From the NCBI GenBank assembly GCA_964035545.1, contig OZ037768.1:14260175-14324174 (forward strand): DNA of 64,000 nt, in the 5' to 3' direction. This stretch comes from Bugula neritina (taxonomy: Eukaryota > Bryozoa > Gymnolaemata > Cheilostomatida > Bugulidae). A model generated the notes under the pieces. It was not told the origin of the DNA. It ran no database searches and saw only the letters and a list, made by a program, of their open reading frames with translations. The number at the start of each line of letters is the position of its first letter. The first letter of the stretch is position 1. Positions 58,102 through 64,000 of this stretch are shown here, piece by piece. The position numbers were made by a program, and so were the translations under genes.

Positions 58102-58776
58102 ATGGAATTAAAACTACGTCAATTACTTGTAATTGTAACTTTAACCTCGGGTGAGTAATATTAAGTCAAATAATAGTTTATCAGAGTAATGATTGAATTA
58201 GTTAAACAGATGCCAAATGGTTGCTTAAGCCCAATCATTTATATTGTCTCAAAGTTAAAAAATAGTTTTAAACTCGTACTTTTTAAAATACCAATTGAAC
58301 CTCAAAGAACACAAAATTTGCAAGCTAGTTGCGCCAACTTTGTGCCATTTCTTTCATATGTACAAATAAGTGCTGTTTGTTTTGCAGCCATGTTCTGCAT
58401 TACCAGCAGCTCACCTGTGCGTCAAAAAAGAAGCATGGGAGGAATGAGGTATGGGAAACGACTGTCATATACAAGTCCAGAAAATTCATTGGACTCAAAT
58501 GTTGGAAGTAAACATAGATATGGCCAAGTTTCGAATTTTTACAAAGCAGCCCAAAGGTTGGTTGAGGAGTTGAAGGAAGAAGAGGCTAGACATGCAAGAA
58601 TAGCATATATTGCCAACATCCTTATCCAACTGTATGAAGATCTTCCAATATCTACCAGCTTATATCAGCAACCAACAGTTCCACCAGGTTCTGAAGTTGA
58701 GCGAGAGAAAAGCATAGAGCAAGTTGTTGCTCTTCTTAAAAACATTAGAAGTGGTGGTCTAGGAACAAATGAGTAG
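58102..58776 (+). CDS. Putative secreted neuropeptide precursor (SMGGMRY-amide)
   Basis: Exons 58102-58150 (donor G|GTGAGT) and 58388-58776 (acceptor TTTGCAG) join in phase 1, giving 145 residues. The start was chosen because the spliced N-terminus reads as a signal peptide (MELKLRQLLVIVTLTSAMFC), whereas the unspliced frame starting at 58189 has none. A classic processing cassette follows: QKR, SMGGMRY, GKR. Cleavage at both dibasic sites and use of Gly as amide donor would release SMGGMRY-NH2. The remainder (about 105 residues) contains a charged amphipathic segment (FYKAAQRLVEELKEEEARHA) and no cysteines. The G-M-R-Y-amide end recalls GLRY/GLRF-amide ends of kisspeptins and RYamides, but the rest matches no family I recognise. 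Secretion and processing are inference from motifs. Confidence 0.7.
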
Positions 58777-59084
58777 GATTTGCAAACTTGTAGTTTAAAA
58801 GTAATTCCACAATGGTGCCGATTGCAATGTTGCAATACTCAAGCTTTTTATTTCTCAGACAATTCTGTTGCTTTAAAGCAACTGTAGTAATGGAACCAAG
58901 TTATTTTTTAATCATGTGCTGTAATATGCGATTGGTTTAAATAGCAAATACACTACAGTGTACTTAATACTGTTGTGCTATCATTAACTATTAACTTTTC
59001 AACATATAGATATCTAATGAAATTATGAATGTTTAGTTCAAAGAATATTTGTAAGCAAGCTTAAAACTTAGTATTCAGAAAACA

Positions 59085-59090
59085 AATAAA
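59085..59090 (+). terminator. Poly(A) signal of the neuropeptide gene
   Basis: AATAAA about 310 nt after the stop. From 59091 to 60199 no gene is supported. Confidence 0.55.
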
Positions 59091-60199
59091 GTTGAATAGC
59101 AAATAGCAAATATGAATGGGGTTTAGTCAATCTTTAGCTGATTATATTTATATTAATGAAATTGATGAAAAGATATAATGAAAAATATTGCTATACAGAA
59201 TTTCAGCTAAAATATCATGCAACTATTATAAAGAATTACTTTCAGGAATTAGAATTCAAAATAATTGACATGGTAATTTGCAGTTTCCTAAATTTAATGT
59301 CATTGAAAATAAATACAAGGACAAGAAAATTTGCACATGTTCTTCCATATTAAAAATCTACTTATTGTTCTATAAATTATTCATCAGAATGTACACAATT
59401 TTCTTATGTAGTTCGATTATTTAAACACATAAAAAACGATGCCACAAAAATACAAGAAACATCAGCAAATGAATAACATTAAAAATTTAACAGGATTAGG
59501 CAGAGTAGATTAGACTACTGCGCCTAATCCTTCTGTTGAGGTGGTTTAGTGCCATTATTTAGTGTCATTAAGTAAAGGACAGCAACTTCATTGCAGGTTG
59601 TCATCATCTATCTTCTGATTTATTTCATCCATAAAATTAGCCATGCATGTAGTATGAGCCTGAGGACCAGTGAAAATACCTGTAGAAATATCTGGAAAAA
59701 ATTCAATCAATGGTTTTAATATGCACATGGCTCTGCCATATTGCCCAAGGCACACCTGCCTAACTAGAAGATTGTCTGTAGAATAATTGCATAGCAACTC
59801 TACTCTTGGAAGCCATAATCGTATAACTCTCCAGCCAGCTTACCAATATCCACCTTGCCCTTGCCAGTAACACAAATGAATTTTTCTTTTCGATAATCTC
59901 ACCAGCTATATTACTCACCATAATTTCTCCATCTAGGTTTGTTCAGGCAATCAATTAAAACCATAAGATGCAGATAGTAGAACCATAAGATTGATGGGTG
60001 CATCATACATCACCAGGAGCGCATTTTGATTCCAGCAGCAGAGACCATAAGTAACCCACGTCATAGACACTTCACTGAGCAAGTGCAGCGGTAGCCCCAC
60101 AACCATTAAGCATTCAATTTAAATGAGAGTCTTGAAGGCTATTTCTCATTTGATATTAAATAAATGGAAACAATGATTTTCCTACGACCTTAGAACATA

Positions 60200-60205
60200 T
60201 TTATT
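60200..60205 (-). terminator. Poly(A) signal of the LENG8-like gene
   Basis: Minus-strand AATAAA about 210 nt past the stop at 60416. Confidence 0.5.
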
Positions 60206-60415
60206 ACAAGATGCATCAGTGTCCACTGAATTGATTCATTCATCTTTTCATCTGAAATTGTCCTTTAAAATGTCTATTTTAGATGACCAAAAAAGGCTAC
60301 CTCCGTGCATACCATATTGACGAAGCACTTAAAATTAAATTGCAGAATTTCTATAAATAGATAATTCCAGAATGAGGCCAAGATTCATCAACTTTAGAGC
60401 CTTATTTGGCTATGG

Positions 60416-64000
<3,585 letters not shown>

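Noticed and set aside
58189-58776. 195-codon unspliced version of the neuropeptide frame
   Set aside because: It lacks a signal peptide and runs through a sequence with a good acceptor (TTTGCAG) at 58387; the spliced model gives a coherent secreted precursor.
59588-59797. 69-codon minus-strand frame (VCLGQYGRAMCILKP)
   Set aside because: It faintly recalls sequences upstream of LINE reverse transcriptases, but there is no second supporting block and no splice context, so no gene or element is called.

Overview
This is an AT-rich metazoan nuclear window. The evidence is short coding exons with GT/AG introns, AATAAA signals, animal genes (CDC27, a CNC-bZIP factor of NRF1 type, CPSF4, a LENG8/SAC3-domain gene, a putative amidated-neuropeptide precursor) and many DNA transposons and LTR retrotransposons. 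The species cannot be named from sequence alone; an invertebrate is likely. The ordinary open reading frames mostly belong to retroelements, and the host genes had to be assembled exon by exon.

Layout. 0.4-3.3 kb holds the N-terminal half of CDC27/APC3 on the minus strand, with a 40-bp minisatellite built from one of its own exon/intron junctions. 3.3-8.1 kb is AT-rich low-complexity DNA with several inverted repeats. 8.1-16.2 kb is Ty3/Gypsy element 1 (plus, decayed). 17.7-23.4 kb is element 2 (plus; RT, RNase H and integrase core deleted, LTRs almost identical). 26.1-31.5 kb is an eight-exon NFE2L1-like gene. 32.5-40.5 kb is element 3 (minus; intact 1240-residue pol, almost identical LTRs, gag broken by a solo LTR). 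40.5-49.1 kb is a transposon graveyard: two hAT elements, an RTE-type LINE remnant and two further DNA transposons. 49.6-57.1 kb is CPSF4 (eight exons). 58.1-58.8 kb is the putative neuropeptide precursor. 60.4-64.0 kb is the 3' part of a LENG8-like gene on the minus strand, with a 1.24-kb hAT foldback in one intron.

The most interesting system is the Ty3/Gypsy lineage. Three copies with unrelated LTRs share (i) a primer-binding site matching the 3' end of tRNA-Leu, (ii) a G TTA AAC slippery site with a 5-nt spacer and a long GC hairpin that carries a compensatory base change between copies, predicting -1 gag-pol frameshifting, (iii) a pol C-terminal tail with a Cys/His motif, and (iv) a third ORF in the env position. 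That ORF encodes a C2H2 finger, a C2HC-like finger and a coiled coil. In all three copies it begins with an ATG followed by exactly 25 coding nucleotides, a consensus splice donor and a short intron. A spliced zinc-finger third ORF in a Ty3/Gypsy element is, as far as I know, not a standard described architecture.
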